The position numbers were made by a program, and so were the translations under genes. Of a stretch of 60,000 nucleotides of DNA, positions 23,455 through 34,992 are shown in pieces. Each line of letters starts with the position of its first letter. Within the stretch, counting starts at the first letter, position 1. The notes under the pieces are model-generated. The model did not search any database and was not told where the DNA came from. It was given only the letters and a program-made list of their open reading frames with translations. Source of the DNA: Diphasiastrum complanatum (lineage: Eukaryota; Streptophyta; Lycopodiopsida; Lycopodiales; Lycopodiaceae); assembly GCA_029204225.1 (NCBI GenBank), contig CM055095.1, forward strand, positions 33,788,590 to 33,848,589, given 5' to 3'.

Positions 23455-23796
23455 TACATTGTCACAAGAAGGGACATGTAGCCATAAATTGCTATCAAAA
23501 TCCACAGAACAAGAAAATAGAAAGCAAGAAAGAGAGTTCAAACAACACATCACATGTAAAGGAATCAGAATCCTCCAAGATGGCTGAAGAACAAATGAGC
23601 AAAAACTCTACTACATATTTATGCACTGATGTGTGTGCTACATCATCAACCGACTTTCAAGAAGTCGTTCTTGATTTAGGTGCAATAGTACATTTTGTGA
23701 CAAGGCATATCATAGTCGACTTTTGATAGAGTGATTCCTCCAGGTATATAATCCTGGGAGATGGATCAAGACACGAAGTAAACGGAACTGGAGCGT
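23455..23796 (+). pseudogene. Copia gag zinc knuckle and protease fragment
   Basis: Plus strand reads HCHKKGHVAINCYQNP (zinc knuckle), then SSTDFQEVVLDLGAIVHFV, where the protease active site D-S-G has become D-L-G, then YIILGDGSRHEVNGTG. Closely related to the fragment at 49680-50040. It is interrupted by two stops and cut by an LTR start at 23798. Confidence 0.75.
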
Positions 23797-23797
23797 G

Positions 23798-23925
23798 TGA
23801 AAAATTCAACTAGTTTAGTCTATTTTGGTCATATTTGTATATTTGACAATTGAGGCCGATTTTCATGACTTAAAGTTTGACTTTTCAAAGTTATAATTGT
23901 CTAAAAGCATTTGAGTAAACAACTT
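23798..23925 (+). repeat. Start of a copia LTR
   Basis: TGTGAAAAATTCAACTAG onward matches the first ~120 bp of the LTR at 22832, then runs into a minus-strand copia pol at about 23926. A truncated copy at an element junction. Confidence 0.55.
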
Positions 23926-25742
23926 GCTTACCTTTGTCATCATATGTGAGCCTTGAAGGCATTTGTCTTTCCCTTGATGTTCTCCTTGGCTTTTGACTTG
24001 ATGAAGGTCCATCATCATCACCGTCTAAAGTAGGATCCTTTACATCAACATCAAGAATGTTAGATCCATTCAAATCACCATCAATAATGCTTGAAGATAC
24101 TTCTGGAATGTTCTCCTCATCAAAAATGGCATCTCTACCAATAATCACCTTATTAGTAGAAGGAATGTAAACCTTGTAGGCTTTACTCACCTCACTATAT
24201 CCAACAAATATACCTTTCCTTGAAGATGGATCCTCCTTGGTCCTATCATCAAGAGTTATATTGACATAGAATGTGCATCCAAAAGTTTTAAGAAAGTTGG
24301 CATTTGAATAGCATCTCAAAAGGTGTCCTTCCATCCAAAATAGCACTCGGCCACCTATTGCACTCGGCCACCTATTGCACAAGAAACTAGCACACAACAA
24401 AGCTTGATCCCAAAATGGCTTATTAAGGTTAGCACTTAACCTCATGGATTTGGCACTTTCACATAAAGTCCTATTCTTCCTTTCAACCACTCCATTTTGT
24501 TGTGGGGTCCTTGGTGTTGTATACTCCCTCGTGATCCCATGCTCATCACAAAAGCCTTAAACTTGGTAGATATGTATTCTCCACCATTGTCACTCCTTAA
24601 GAGCTTGATCCTTGTGGAAAATTGGTTGTCCCTTGCATTCTTGAACTTAACAAAGACATCATACACTTCGTCTTTGCTCTTTAGTTGATAGATCCAACAA
24701 AATCTACTAAAATCATCAATGAAAGTTACCTACATCTTAGCTCCACTATTGCTAGTTGTAGTAATTCCATGAATATCTGAATGTACAACTTGAAAAGGCA
24801 TTGTAGGTTTAGATGTAGATCTAGCATAAGGTAGTCTATGTGACTTTGACAAAGCACAAGACTCACAAACATAATTGATGCTACTTAAGGATTTTGGAAG
24901 ACCAATCACAACTTGAAGTTGTGGTGCCCCATCCTTTTATGCCAAACCTCTTGAATAGGTATTTGCTCACTTGCCACAAATCCAACTTGGTTAGCAATAA
25001 AACAAGCATTTAGTTTGAACAACTTATCTTGCATTTTACCTATTGCAATCAAGATATCTTTCCTTTTGATCATGCAAGCATCTCCATCAAACTTAACTTT
25101 TAAATGTTTACTTAGCAATTGACTCACACGAAGTAAATTTTTGGTAATGGAAGGTATGGACAAAACATCCTTCAAATGAACATTGCTATTTGTAGAGAGA
25201 GAAATAGGAATTGTGCCAATCCCTTTGATTGCACAATCATCATCATTGGTCGTGTAGATCACCTTCTTGTCATCTTCATATGCCAACAAATTAGTGAAGT
25301 ACTCCTTGTGAAAAGTCATGTGTGAACTTGCTCCACTATCAATCCACCATGGATCTAGATCTCCATCATTAGCAAGCATAAATGAAGACATCACAAAAGT
25401 ATCATCATTTGAATTTTAAACATCCAAACCATCTTCATCATGAGTAAGATTATCTTGCTTGTCTCCTTGATCTCTCTTCTTCATGTAGCACTCACTTGCA
25501 AAGTGTCCTTTGATGCCACAATAGAAGCACGTGAGCTTTGGTCTATCTTTCTTTTTGCCATTTGAAAAAGCCTCCCCTTGAGCTTGCCCTGTAGACCACT
25601 TACTTTTGCTTTTGCCCATGAATTTGCCCTTGATGAACATATCCTCCTCTCCAACTTGAGATGTTGATGAGGATCCAGCTCTTGCTTGAAGCCCATTTTG
25701 TTCATTGATCAAGATCTCTTGAAAATCTATCAAACTTGGCAA
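23926..25742 (-). pseudogene. Ty1/copia gag zinc knuckle, protease and integrase
   Basis: From high to low: gag with a CCHC knuckle (CFYCGIKGHFASEC), protease with the intact active site WWIDSGASSHMTFHKEYF, the GAG-pre-integrase block (EVWHKRMGHHNFKL), integrase core (LRSDNGGEYISTKFKAF, then MVERKNRTLCESAKSM after a frame break near 24480), and the linker to RT (SQKPRRTSRERQMPSRLTYD). A tandem duplication of ~18 bp (CACTCGGCCACCTATTG) at about 24344-24379 adds residues. RT is missing. It is the same subfamily as the split element at 27890-35400. Confidence 0.9.
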
Positions 25743-25744
25743 AG

Positions 25745-26095
25745 TTCTTTGAATGGCAAGACTTTGTACGTCGAACCTACCAAATGTATGCTATCTTGAA
25801 AAATTTGTTGTCAGACATCAATCTGTATCACTACAGCCCTACAATTTTGTTTTGTGACAACCAAAGTGCTATTGCCTTATCAGCCAACCCTAGATTTCAT
25901 GTTAGGAGTAAGCACATTGAGATCAGATATTACTACATCAGGGGCAAGGTTCTCGACAGAGAGGTGAGCTTACCATACTGTAGAACGCAAGACATGGTTG
26001 CAGACATCTTCATGAAAGCACTCAATGTTAATGCACACAACAAATTTTGTGCATTGCTTAGTTTGAAGATCAAGGCAATTATGGATCCAGATTAA
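25745..26095 (+). pseudogene. Ty1/copia RNase H fragment
   Basis: Plus strand reads LFCDNQSAIALSANPRFHVR, SKHIEIRYYYIRGKVL and TQDMVADIFMKAL, the C-terminal copia RNase H blocks, ending at a stop 26093-26095. A polypurine run AAGGGGGGG follows at 26095-26102, then an LTR. It begins abruptly at the junction with the minus-strand copia gag, a head-to-head contact. Confidence 0.88.
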
Positions 26096-26102
26096 GGGGG
26101 GG

Positions 26103-26671
26103 TGTTGGATTTATTACTTCTACTCTCCTTAAATCCCATTTTTAATCTGCCTCCATTCATGCTGCACATTTACTAACGTTGTCATGCAGCCTGCATATTT
26201 ACATGCAAATTCGCACAGACGAATAAAAGACGAAAGAATCGCGACACTGTGTTTTTACACAGGTTATGGGGACAGGCGAAACGTCATCACCAACAGTCAC
26301 TTCAGCATTGACTGATGTCGCACCTTTTCACGCTCACCCCATGCAGCTGCGCTAATAGACTGGACAACGACTGCGGCCACTCACGATCTCTTACAGACAA
26401 CACATCCACTGTACTTTCCACATCTGCACACCTGTAATATAATGTATATATACTGGATACCATTTGTGTATTCCATGAGACCATAATGGGAAAATAAGCT
26501 GATGAGTGAAGAGACAAATACAGAAGTAGACGAAGTAGATGCCCTGAGCATTGATTCTTCATTTTTGTCTGAATTAAGGTTTCATCCATTTTTTTGTTAC
26601 AAATTGAAATACGTTTCGTAGGACACGCGGTTTCGTCCACTATTATCTTGTGCACTACCGCATTATTGACA
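26103..26671 (+). repeat. 3' LTR of the copia RNase H fragment
   Basis: Starts TGTTGGATTTATTACTTC after the polypurine run. It contains AATGTATATATACTGG, a TATA-like core (about 26440-26455), and may end at ATTATTGACA (26671). No second copy exists in the window, so the right end is a guess from the CA dinucleotide. Confidence 0.5.
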
Positions 26672-27160
26672 TGTATGCGTGATATACTTAATCTGATACA
26701 ACTCTTTGTTCTGTGTTCAGATCTATGTTAATATTGCTATGCTTATCATTCATTCTGTCTAATCTTTCTAGTTGTTCTTTTTGGTAATGGACGACTAACA
26801 TTTGGTCTTGTCTTTCACGAATCATTCACGACTAACACAATCTAGCTTTTCACGAATCATTCGCAACATATAATGTGGCTTGCTATTCGTGACAAATTAT
26901 TCTTCTGGCGCTTCATCTATTAATGCTTGGCTACGTAATCTAGAATGACCATGATTTACATCATTAAAGTTTTGTTCATTCTTATAGGCGTAGTCATGCT
27001 TACGGAGAGAGTCGTATAACTCATTCCAATTGGCCTCAGTTGTGTATTTGGCACTTTATCAAACTATGACCAATCTTGACTAAACTAATTAGAAATTTTC
27101 ACAGAAACACTTCAAAATATCGGACCTAGGAGAAGCAAAATGCTACCTAGGTGTGAAAGA
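26672..27160. other. Gene-free stretch
   Basis: No coding or repeat identity recognised apart from short CACGAATCATTC repeats (about 26816-26862: three imperfect copies of TTCACGAATCATTCACGACTAAC). Probably old noncoding retroelement sequence. Confidence 0.35.
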
Positions 27161-27791
27161 ATTCAGATCAATGATGATTCAAATCCATAAACTGATCTTG
27201 GGTTAGAAAGAGAACAAATCAACAATCTTGCCAATATAGAAAAATCAGCATCTACTCTATGAATGAGATGCAAACTCTAATAGAACTTGACCAAACATGA
27301 ACCAAATCATAAATTACTTTTGTTGTCCATACAAAACCAGCAACCTATTGTATTTCACACATGTGGATCCAAAAATAACAAATATAGATCATTCTACACA
27401 TAGAATTGCAAGCAATCACAAGTATAGTGCACCAATGGATAGTTGAGTCCAAGAGAACCATGTATAAGCATGAAATTATGAAGATTTGAATTTTTTTAAA
27501 TTTTTTCAAGGGTTTTTTTGGATTTTTTAATATTTTTTCTCTGATTTTTACAATCTGCTTGGAACTTACATTACTCCTGCGATCCCTCTTTGTTGTCGCG
27601 CTCTCTCTCTCTCTCACTCAGCTGAAACTCAACTTCTAATTTTCCCACACTTTCAAAAAGTTTTTTTTAAAATAAAATATAGGCTAATAAACTTTGAAAA
27701 GTCAAACTCTAAGTCTAATATAAAGTTGGCTTCAATTTGCCAAATATAAAAATGTAGCAAAGATGACTAAACTAGTTGAATCTTTTCCACT
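27161..27791 (-). repeat. Copia LTR (minus) carrying a foreign insert
   Basis: Inverted relative to the LTR at 22832: the TTGGCAAGATTGTTGATTTG, ATTCTATGTGTAGAATGATC and AACTAGTTTAGTCATC words occur in reverse complement. Between its two halves lies a block at 27476-27570 that is not LTR but matches the leader of the pol-less element, followed by a GA/CT run. The LTR is therefore chimeric. Confidence 0.6.
27476..27570 (-). repeat. Leader fragment of the pol-less element inside a copia LTR
   Basis: The ~95 bp block TTATGAAGATTTGAATTTTT through ATCTGCTTGGAA is nearly the same as 19123-19213 and 33709-33800. Here it is embedded in copia LTR sequence with no LTR of its own family beside it. Confidence 0.7.
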
Positions 27792-27886
27792 TGGAAAGGA
27801 CTTGTTTATGAAGCATAGGACATCACTTGGAGTGTTATCAAAGTCCATGCTAAAACTAGTTGAAGAGGGAGTGGGAAAGATTCATT

Positions 27887-28617
27887 TCCAATAGATTCAT
27901 TTCCATCAACAAAACCAGCCAAGAATGCTAGTACAAATCGAACATCAAAATGATGCTCACCAATGTAACTAGTTGTACCATATCTTGACAATTTGCACAC
28001 ATCAACATGAAAAATGTGCTCAAACATGAGATAGAACAAGTAAAGTAAACTTGAACAACACTTCCTTGCTACTCCTTTGACCTTACTTGAGTCTTCAATA
28101 ACCTGCAAAAACAGATCCATAACACCTTTGCCAATTGACTCTCCTTTGATGCTCTTGACTAGCTCCAAATTGCCATCTTTTCTTTCATGTTGTTGAAGCC
28201 CTTTGAGATTAACCTCTTGATCATCAACTTGACCATCAAAGTCATTGAACAAACTTTGTTTTCCAGATTCATTAATTGTTGTAAAAACATGAAAACATAC
28301 AATAGCTTTCTTGTCCTTAGATAACTCTATCAATCTCCATGTTCCATTCTTCATAAGAGCTTGATAATCAAGATCCATTGCTTGGATCCACTCCTCTTCT
28401 TGTCTTGCTTCATCTACACTTGTTGGTTCATCAAAAGAGGTTAGGAAAGCAAAATAATTTCCAGAAACTACTTGCTTACCCTTTTCATCGTATGTGGGCC
28501 TTGAAGGTACTTGTCTTTCCCTTGATATTCTCCTTGGCTTTTGACTTGATAAAGGTCCATCATCATCACCATCTAAAGTAGGATCTTTTACATCAACATC
28601 AAGAATGTGTAGGGTCT
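27887..28617 (-). pseudogene. Copia linker and start of RT, left half of a split element
   Basis: Minus strand from 28617: linker LDVDVKDPTLDGDDDG, RRISRERQVPSRPTYDEKGK, then RT start RQEEEWIQAMDLDYQALMKN and GTWRLIELSKDKKAI. After that the frame turns to unrelated residues (about 28270 down), some of which read as an open but unrecognised stretch to 27806. The upstream half continues at 35118-35400; the pol-less element is inserted between them. On the low side a copia polypurine-plus-LTR start in plus orientation (27853-27880) abuts. Confidence 0.8.
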
Positions 28618-29424
28618 TCGATCCGACACTGTAATAGCCCTCCCGCCTATCAACAATGCTTAGTTCACTAGATAGGCACCTAACTATGCGTAGATGCTAC
28701 TTTTAGTTAGTTCCCCACTTTCTATCTAACTCTACCTCCACTAACACTACTCACACTAACTCTACTCTCCCTAGACTAACTTCATCATGATTGTTGGTGA
28801 AAGGGAAGGGTAGAATAGAAGAGAAAGAAGGAGAAGAGAGAAAAGAGAAAGATAGAGTTGAGGGGGAGGTTAGCTCAAAAGCTCAACATGCATGCTAATG
28901 GAAAAGCCATAACTATTAAAACAACAACATAGAAATGGAAACAATCAGAAACACACAACAAAAAGCATTAGCATGAGTGCTTAGCAAATGAGGATGCTTG
29001 GTTCTCAAAATTGGTAGAGTTTCCTCCTTCTCATTAAGCATCAAAATAGAGTACAAATGGTGTCTTTTTATAAAATGGGGAAGGCCCTTGTCCCAAAATC
29101 CTATTGGCTATTATTTACATTGATCCTATCCATTCATCTTGGACCCAACTTGATCCAAGGGTCCATAAAAAGTACATTGGAAATCACAAGATTTATGTGA
29201 GTCCAAAATTGGACCCAACTCTAAAAAGTAATCTCTAGATTTAAAATTGACTTTGGGCCTCAAGTTTTATTTTACTTACAAAGCTCTCAAGCCTATTATT
29301 TTATTTGCAACTTAGCTTGCGTGCTCATTGGGCCATGGGCTTATACACGCAGGATGTCATGCCCTCGCAACACATTTTATTGGACGATTTATTTACTTAC
29401 ACTTCATCGGGAATACCCCCAACA
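28618..29424 (-). repeat. 3' LTR of the pol-less element, copy 2 (807 bp)
   Basis: TGTAGGGTCTTCGATCC to CGGGAATACCCCCAACA on the plus strand. It is homologous throughout to 34175-34992, including the purine-rich GAATAGAAGAGAAAGAAGG zone and the AAATGGTGTCTTTTTATAAAATGG segment. TTTTTATAAAA could be the TATA region. Confidence 0.9.
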
Positions 29425-29470
29425 GGACCCACGGCCTGAAGTAGTGCCAGTCCCTCGGCACTCTATCGGT

Positions 29471-30721
29471 TCAGTAAAGAGTCTTCTTGGCCTGCCTCTG
29501 GTGGATCAAGTAGCCCGTGACATCTTCCATGAAGTTGATGCGGTCTATTTTCTTCAAGTCCTTGGGCGTGTGAAGGGACTTGTGGACTCCTGTCAGCCAG
29601 TCTTGGTCGACCCACGCTTGGAATCTGCACGTCCAGGGATCGCCAAGGAAGGCAGCTCGGTAATAGACATGAGCGACGGGCAGTTGATCTTCGACTTTGT
29701 CGAAAGCTAGTACCTTATTAGGATCAAAAAATATGGGGGGAAGAAAATTGTCCCATTTAGTTTCAATCCCCATTAAGTGCTCTAAGTCTCGGGCATAAAT
29801 GGCTGTCGCGCAGACTGTTGGATCAGGGCAGTTGAAATATTTATTGGCAAATATGGTGAGAGCCCTTCGGGCGTCTACATCCGTATCCCAACCATGCGCT
29901 AATGGAATCCTTGGCCAGTTGAAATTTTGAGTCGTGATCTTGTCCAGAGGGGTGCCACATTCTGTCCATTTGGATTGTCGTGTGCATGGCAGGAAGTGCG
30001 CGTTCACTCGTAGTTGTTGCAGACTTGTCACATAGGCCCTGATGGCCGTAGGGTCTCTTTCAAAAAGTTGTTGATGCCACTCTGGTTGTGGTTGGAGGGC
30101 AGGTGATGCTTGCATCTCGTTTCCCTTTATTGTCTGAGCTGAAAATGATATCTGCCATTCGCCTCTTGATGACTCGTGGGGATACTTCGCTAGGAATTCG
30201 TTGATTTTTTTCTCCATGGACTTTGGTCTTCGGAAAGCCTGGCTAGCAGATATGGTGCACGAACCTCTGGAGGATGAGGCCTGTCCTTTCTCTTGGCTTT
30301 GGCTTGGACCTGCGTCTTGGCCTTGGTCTCGCGTCTTAGCACCCGTATCTGCTGGTCCTTGGTATTGGCCTTCGGACCCTTGATCTTGATTGAAACCCCC
30401 TACTGCTTGTTGGCTTTGGTCCTGGTGGCTCATGTTGGCCTGTGCAGTATCGAAAACGGGTGGCGGTGGAATCACCACGGGGGTGGGCTGGGTCTTCTTC
30501 TCCATGTACTATTGGAAAGTCTTGAGGGCTTGTTTGGCCTGAGCGAGCTCGTGAGTTGCGCTTGCCCGGTACTTATCAAACTCTGCTTGGTAGCTGTTCA
30601 ATATTTGGCTATATACCTGCACCTGATGCCTAAAGAGATTCATCTCTGCTTGAGAGAGCGGCCTTGAGTCTGGTGCAGGTTGAGCTAGCCAAACAAGTTT
30701 TTCATTTTGTAAGGCTTTCAC
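29471..30721 (-). CDS. Unknown ORF in the place of pol in the pol-less element
   Basis: One minus-strand frame from 30721 to the stop at 29471-29473, with a single TAG at 30509-30511. Without readthrough, the main part starts at ATG 30505 and gives 344 residues. The order is: a coiled-coil-like start (LSQAEMNLFRHQVQVYSQIL), a Pro/Gln/Gly/Asp-rich low-complexity zone, then a compact C-terminal domain with many aromatics (NWPRIPLAHGWDTDVDARRA, FANKYFNCPDPTVCATAIY, DLEHLMGIETKWDNFLPP, VYYRAAFLGDPWTCRFQAWV). I do not recognise a family. No RT, integrase or zinc motif is visible. The well-kept C-terminal frame suggests recent selection or youth. It ends 46 bp before the 3' LTR. Confidence 0.6.
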
Positions 30722-31260
30722 TTCCGCCCCCAGACGTGTATTCTTTGCTTCAAAAATTTATAGTTGCGCCTAGAGGGGAGCAAGCCATTGGGACGCTTCG
30801 GATTGAAGCTCCCGCACCTTCGTGGAGGCCTCTATCAGCGCTTTGGAGAGGCTTTGGATGTATAGGTTGAGGCCATCCTCCTTCTGCTGCCGCTTGGCAA
30901 TCTCCCAGTGCCCTTCTTGTTAGCCTCTTCATGTAGATCACTCCATCGGATCACCTAGTTGTAGCGTTGCTTCAACTAATTCTTCTTGTTCGTAGGTGCC
31001 CTTGGTGGATCTGTCCTTGAGACTTTCGCCACAGCAGACTTTGGCGGCGGTTGAGCTGGTACTTTTTTTATTCCGTAACGATCTAGGTCCATGTGCTGTA
31101 GGACCTGCTCATCAGTCAGTTCAATTTCCTTATTGTAAGTCAAAGCATGTTGCCAAGGAATTAAATCATCGTCCACTGAGTTCTCAATAGGTTCCACTGA
31201 TAGCCATGCTACGTTTATCATATTCATCCCAAATGTGATGGTGTGTCCATAGTGTAACAC
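30722..31260 (-). pseudogene. Upstream part of the unknown ORF, frameshifted
   Basis: Minus-strand frames at 31260-30976 (GHTITFGMNMINVAWLSVEP, then PAQPPPKSAVAKVSRTDPP) and 30941-30750 are open but lie in different frames from the ORF below. They probably form its N-terminal region, linked by at least two frameshifts. No domain was recognised. Confidence 0.4.
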
Positions 31261-31533
31261 TTGGGTGAAGATGTGTTGGGTTCAGGATCTGATTTATATT
31301 GACATGCTCGACAGTAAATAGTTGCTAATGCATCTGTCCATCTCACGACATCCGTCTCTGAATCATAGTGACCACCCTTGGTTGGCCTTCTGTCAGCTGG
31401 AGGTTCCGTAGGATTGTCCCTTTCTTGCTCTTTTTCCTCCGCTTGGGCTCTCTGTACCCAATGTCATATTTTCTGGTTCTATCTTCTTTCTTCTCTCATG
31501 TTCGGATATGGCGCTGAAGCTGAGGGCTGGTCA

Positions 31534-33054
31534 TCAGTGACCGATGGTGCTGGTGAGGGAGCCACTTCCTTCCTCTTCTGTGCTCACATAACAGCTAACA
31601 CAGGAGCATGGAGTTGTTGCCCTTCCGGTGGCATCTCCGCTAGAACTGCTGCCTGTTGTATCGCAATGAAGTTCAGTGGTGCACTGGTTCCAAGTCTCAA
31701 TGGACAATTCTTGAAGCAGTGTCCATAACCACATTCTCGACAAAAGGATGTATATTGTCCTTTGTAAGGACATTCTGCAATTTTGTGTCCTTTGCCACAT
31801 CCATAGCAGCCATAGTTCCTTCCGCCTTGACGCTGAGTTTGAGCTGCATAGGCTGCAAAATATTCATTTATGGTAGGATCCATAAATGGTTCGTTTGGTC
31901 CATACCATTGCTGTTGCTCAGGTTGAGGTGGTACTTGCATCTCTAGTTTCGCTGTTGTTAGGTTTACATAGGCCACTTGTTGATTGACTGGCCCTGGTGG
32001 TGCAGGTAAGGCCATACGTTGTTGCTGATTCAGTGCGCCATACTTCGGTGCCGCGTTTGGTGTCCCTTGATGATATGGATCTGATAAAGACTTCTCTTCT
32101 GTTGAACAATCCGGGAGTTAAATGGGAAAAATGTTGTATCATGCGATGTTGCATTGCACAGATGGCAAAATTTATGTGTCAGTCTCAGATTTTGCTTTAG
32201 GACTGGACACTCGTTCGTTATATGGTTTTGAGTGCACATTGAACACTATACATTCTCCCATCATGGATACTATAGCTGGTTTGGTTCCGGCTGATGTGGC
32301 ATTGCTGCTACAACCCCTTGTAAGGCTTTCAGTTTCTGATCAGACTGTGCCATAAGTTGCTCCATCTGCTGTTTGTGTAATTTTATCATTTGATCCAACA
32401 ACGGTTCTGTGGATAGAGCGGATGCGTTTGATGATGACGATGCTATCGAGAGAGTAGGAGTGTGGGTGGATGGATATTTGTCATCAGATCTCTCATCCTC
32501 TTCCCTGATTGCATCTTCCATAGCTTACTGCATGATCGGAGGTAGGGCTGCACTGCACTTGGATCGTAGATGTTTGACCTGTTCAATATAGTCTCTGACC
32601 CTTTCCTGTTTTCCCATCTTGACTTTACTCAGCAGGAGAAATGGGTCTTCCAAGAACTTCCTTGGTTTAAAATGCGTAATGAGAGCCGCTTTAACTGCTT
32701 CCCAGGTAGATTTTTTTTCTCTAACAGGTTGGAAAACCAATCTTGAGCCACTGCCAATAAGGACATGGGGAACATCATCATCTTTTCAGCAGGTGTCTGT
32801 TCGTCGTAGATTTCACAAACTTGCTCGTAAATCTGGAGGAAACGGATGAGATCCGATGATCCGTCGTATTTTGGTATTTCCATCTGTGGTGCTCTCCGGA
32901 CTGCTTGCAAGGGAGCGACAGGTATGGGTTGGCCCATTGGTTCCATTGGCGCTGGTTTTGGTTCTGCCTCTTGTTGTGCAACTACTAATCTGGAAAGGTG
33001 TGGTGCTTGATTTGCTATCCTTCATGCTATTGATCGTCCCGATCTCATATTCAT
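31534..33054 (-). pseudogene. Gag of the pol-less element, copy 2
   Basis: Begins at ATG 33054 (MNMRSG) with an early stop where copy 1 reads on. The gag domain reads RFLQIYEQVCEIYDEQTP, PMSLLAVAQDWFSN, HFKPRKFLEDPFLLLSKV and RVRDYIEQVKHLRSKC. Then come the Ser/Thr-rich stretch and the zinc knuckles CYGCGKGHKIAEC and CRECGYGHCFKNC. Single-base frame breaks lie near 32700 and 32525, and a segment of the gag C-terminal helix present in copy 1 (about 17700-17790) is missing near 32525. Packaging of the element would have to use gag from a partner. Confidence 0.85.
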
Positions 33055-34174
33055 TCGATGGTGGGTTCCAAAGTAGTTGGATCTTACTTGTATAGTGAGA
33101 TGTAGTTTGGATCTTAAGGATCTGATCAATCTGATCGGCCTGAAGTGAAATTTAGGGCCTTTACGATGGTTTTTCCTTAATAACTTCTTACTCCTTGCAC
33201 TGAGTGACCTAAGATTTTGACAATAGCTGGATCTGGTGCAGATCTTTTCACTGATCTAGTTTTCGAGGGTTCTCTTGTGCAAGGGTTGGTTGTGCAAGGA
33301 TTCTTTAGCTATTTTTGCAGATAAAAAACTTGATATCTCTCAGATCTTTGGGAAGTAACTCTCGCAAGGATCACAGAAGTTGAATCTGGGTCAGATCTCA
33401 CTATGAAAATTTATGCGGGAGTTAACTCTCACAGTAAGTGAAAATCTCATTGTATGCGAGGGTCTAGAACCAATATAGGCTCTTCTGTGTCTTGGTCTCA
33501 CTGAGATGGAACTTCAGAAGCCTCTACGAGAATTCTTGCCCACTGCAACTGAAAATTTTGGTGTTTGTGAGGATTCTCTAGTACTTTTTCGTCTTTTTCT
33601 CACTGGGAACTCTCGCATAGGCATTAGGCATCAAACTAACTCTCGCAAGCTTCTCTGTGTCTTGGTCTCATTGAGATGGATCTTCAGAGGGCTCTGCGAG
33701 AGTTCTGGTGAAGATTTGCATTTTTTTGGATTTTTTCAAGGGTTTTTTAAATTTTTTATGATTTTTCTCTGATTTTTGCTATCTGCTTGGAACTAATTCT
33801 CGCAGGCTTCTATGCAGGTCTGGGACAGTATCCTAGAGCTACTGCCAGTCATGCAAGGGTTAATTCTTACTGGTTTTGGAGATATTAAAATTTGATGAGA
33901 TTTTAGGCTCTTTTTTTCTCCAAAATACAGATTGGTGTGTTTTTTGGGTTTTTTTTGGCTGGTTGGTTTGGGTTTCAAGCCCTTAGAGACTATTCATGGC
34001 CTCCTCTACCCTCTCACACCTCCTCCGCTAGATGTGAACAGTCCAAACACAAAAAAATACTGAAAACTAACTCTAAACTCCCAAAAATCTACCTAAAACT
34101 ACTCTAAAAAGCAAGAAATAGCTAAAATGCAACTACACTAGTTAGTGGAAACCTATCCTCGGCAACGGCACCAC
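33055..34174 (-). other. Untranslated leader and primer site of the pol-less element, copy 2
   Basis: Primer site at 34153-34173 (TGGTGCCGTTGCCGAGGATA on the minus strand), one base from the LTR. The leader has repeated AACTCTCGCAAG/CTCTGCGAGAG words (33350-33700) and the T-rich block 33709-33800. It is shorter than copy 1 by ~170 bp because one of the CTCTCGC-containing segments is missing. Confidence 0.65.
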
Positions 34175-34992
34175 TGTAGGGTCTTCGATCCGATGTTGTA
34201 ATTGCCCTCCCACCTGTCAACAAGGGTTAGTTCACTGGATAAGCTCCTAACTATGCATAGATGCTACTTTTAGTTAGTTCCCCACTTTTTATCTAACTCT
34301 ACCTCCAATAACACTACTCACACTAACTCTACTCTCCCTATACTAACTTCATCATGATTGTTGGTTAAAGGGAAGGGTAGAATAGAAGAGAAAGAAGGAG
34401 AAGAGAGAAAAAAGAGAGATAGAGTTGAGGGGGAGGTTAGCTCAAAAGCTCAAGATGCATGCTAATAGAAAAGCCATAACTATTAAAACAACAACATAGA
34501 AATGGAAACAATTAGAAACATGCAACAAAAAGCATTAGCATGAGTGCTTAGCAAATGAGGATGCTTGGTTCTCAAAATTGGTAGAGTTTCCTCCTTCTCA
34601 TTAAGCATCGAAATAGAGTACAAATGATGCTTTTTTATAAAATGGGGAAGGCCCTTGCCCCAAAATCCTATTGACTAATATTTACATTGATCCTATCCAT
34701 TCATCTTGGACCCAACTTGATCCAAGGGTCCACAAAAAGTACATTGGAAATCACAAGATTCATGTGAGTCTAAAATTGGACCCAACTCTAAAAAGTAAAC
34801 TCTAAGTTTAAAATTGACTTTGGGCCTCAAGTTTTATTTTACTTACAAAAGTCCCAAGCATATTATTTTATTTACAACTTAGCTTGCGTGCTCATTGGGC
34901 CATGGGCTTATACGCGTAGGATGCCATGCCCTCGCAACACATTTTATTGGATGATTTTATTTACTTACACTTCATCGGGAATACCCCCAACA
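34175..34992 (-). repeat. 5' LTR of the pol-less element, copy 2 (818 bp)
   Basis: TGTAGGGTCTTCGATCC to CGGGAATACCCCCAACA; partner of 28618-29424. The primer site lies directly on its low side, which fixes it as the 5' LTR on the minus strand. Confidence 0.9.

Noticed and set aside
24344-24379. CRISPR-like or satellite repeat
   Set aside because: It is a single 18 bp tandem duplication within copia integrase, and plants have no CRISPR arrays.
26302-26655. 117-codon minus-strand frame in the copia LTR at 26.1-26.7 kb
   Set aside because: It lies in LTR sequence on the antisense strand and has no homology.
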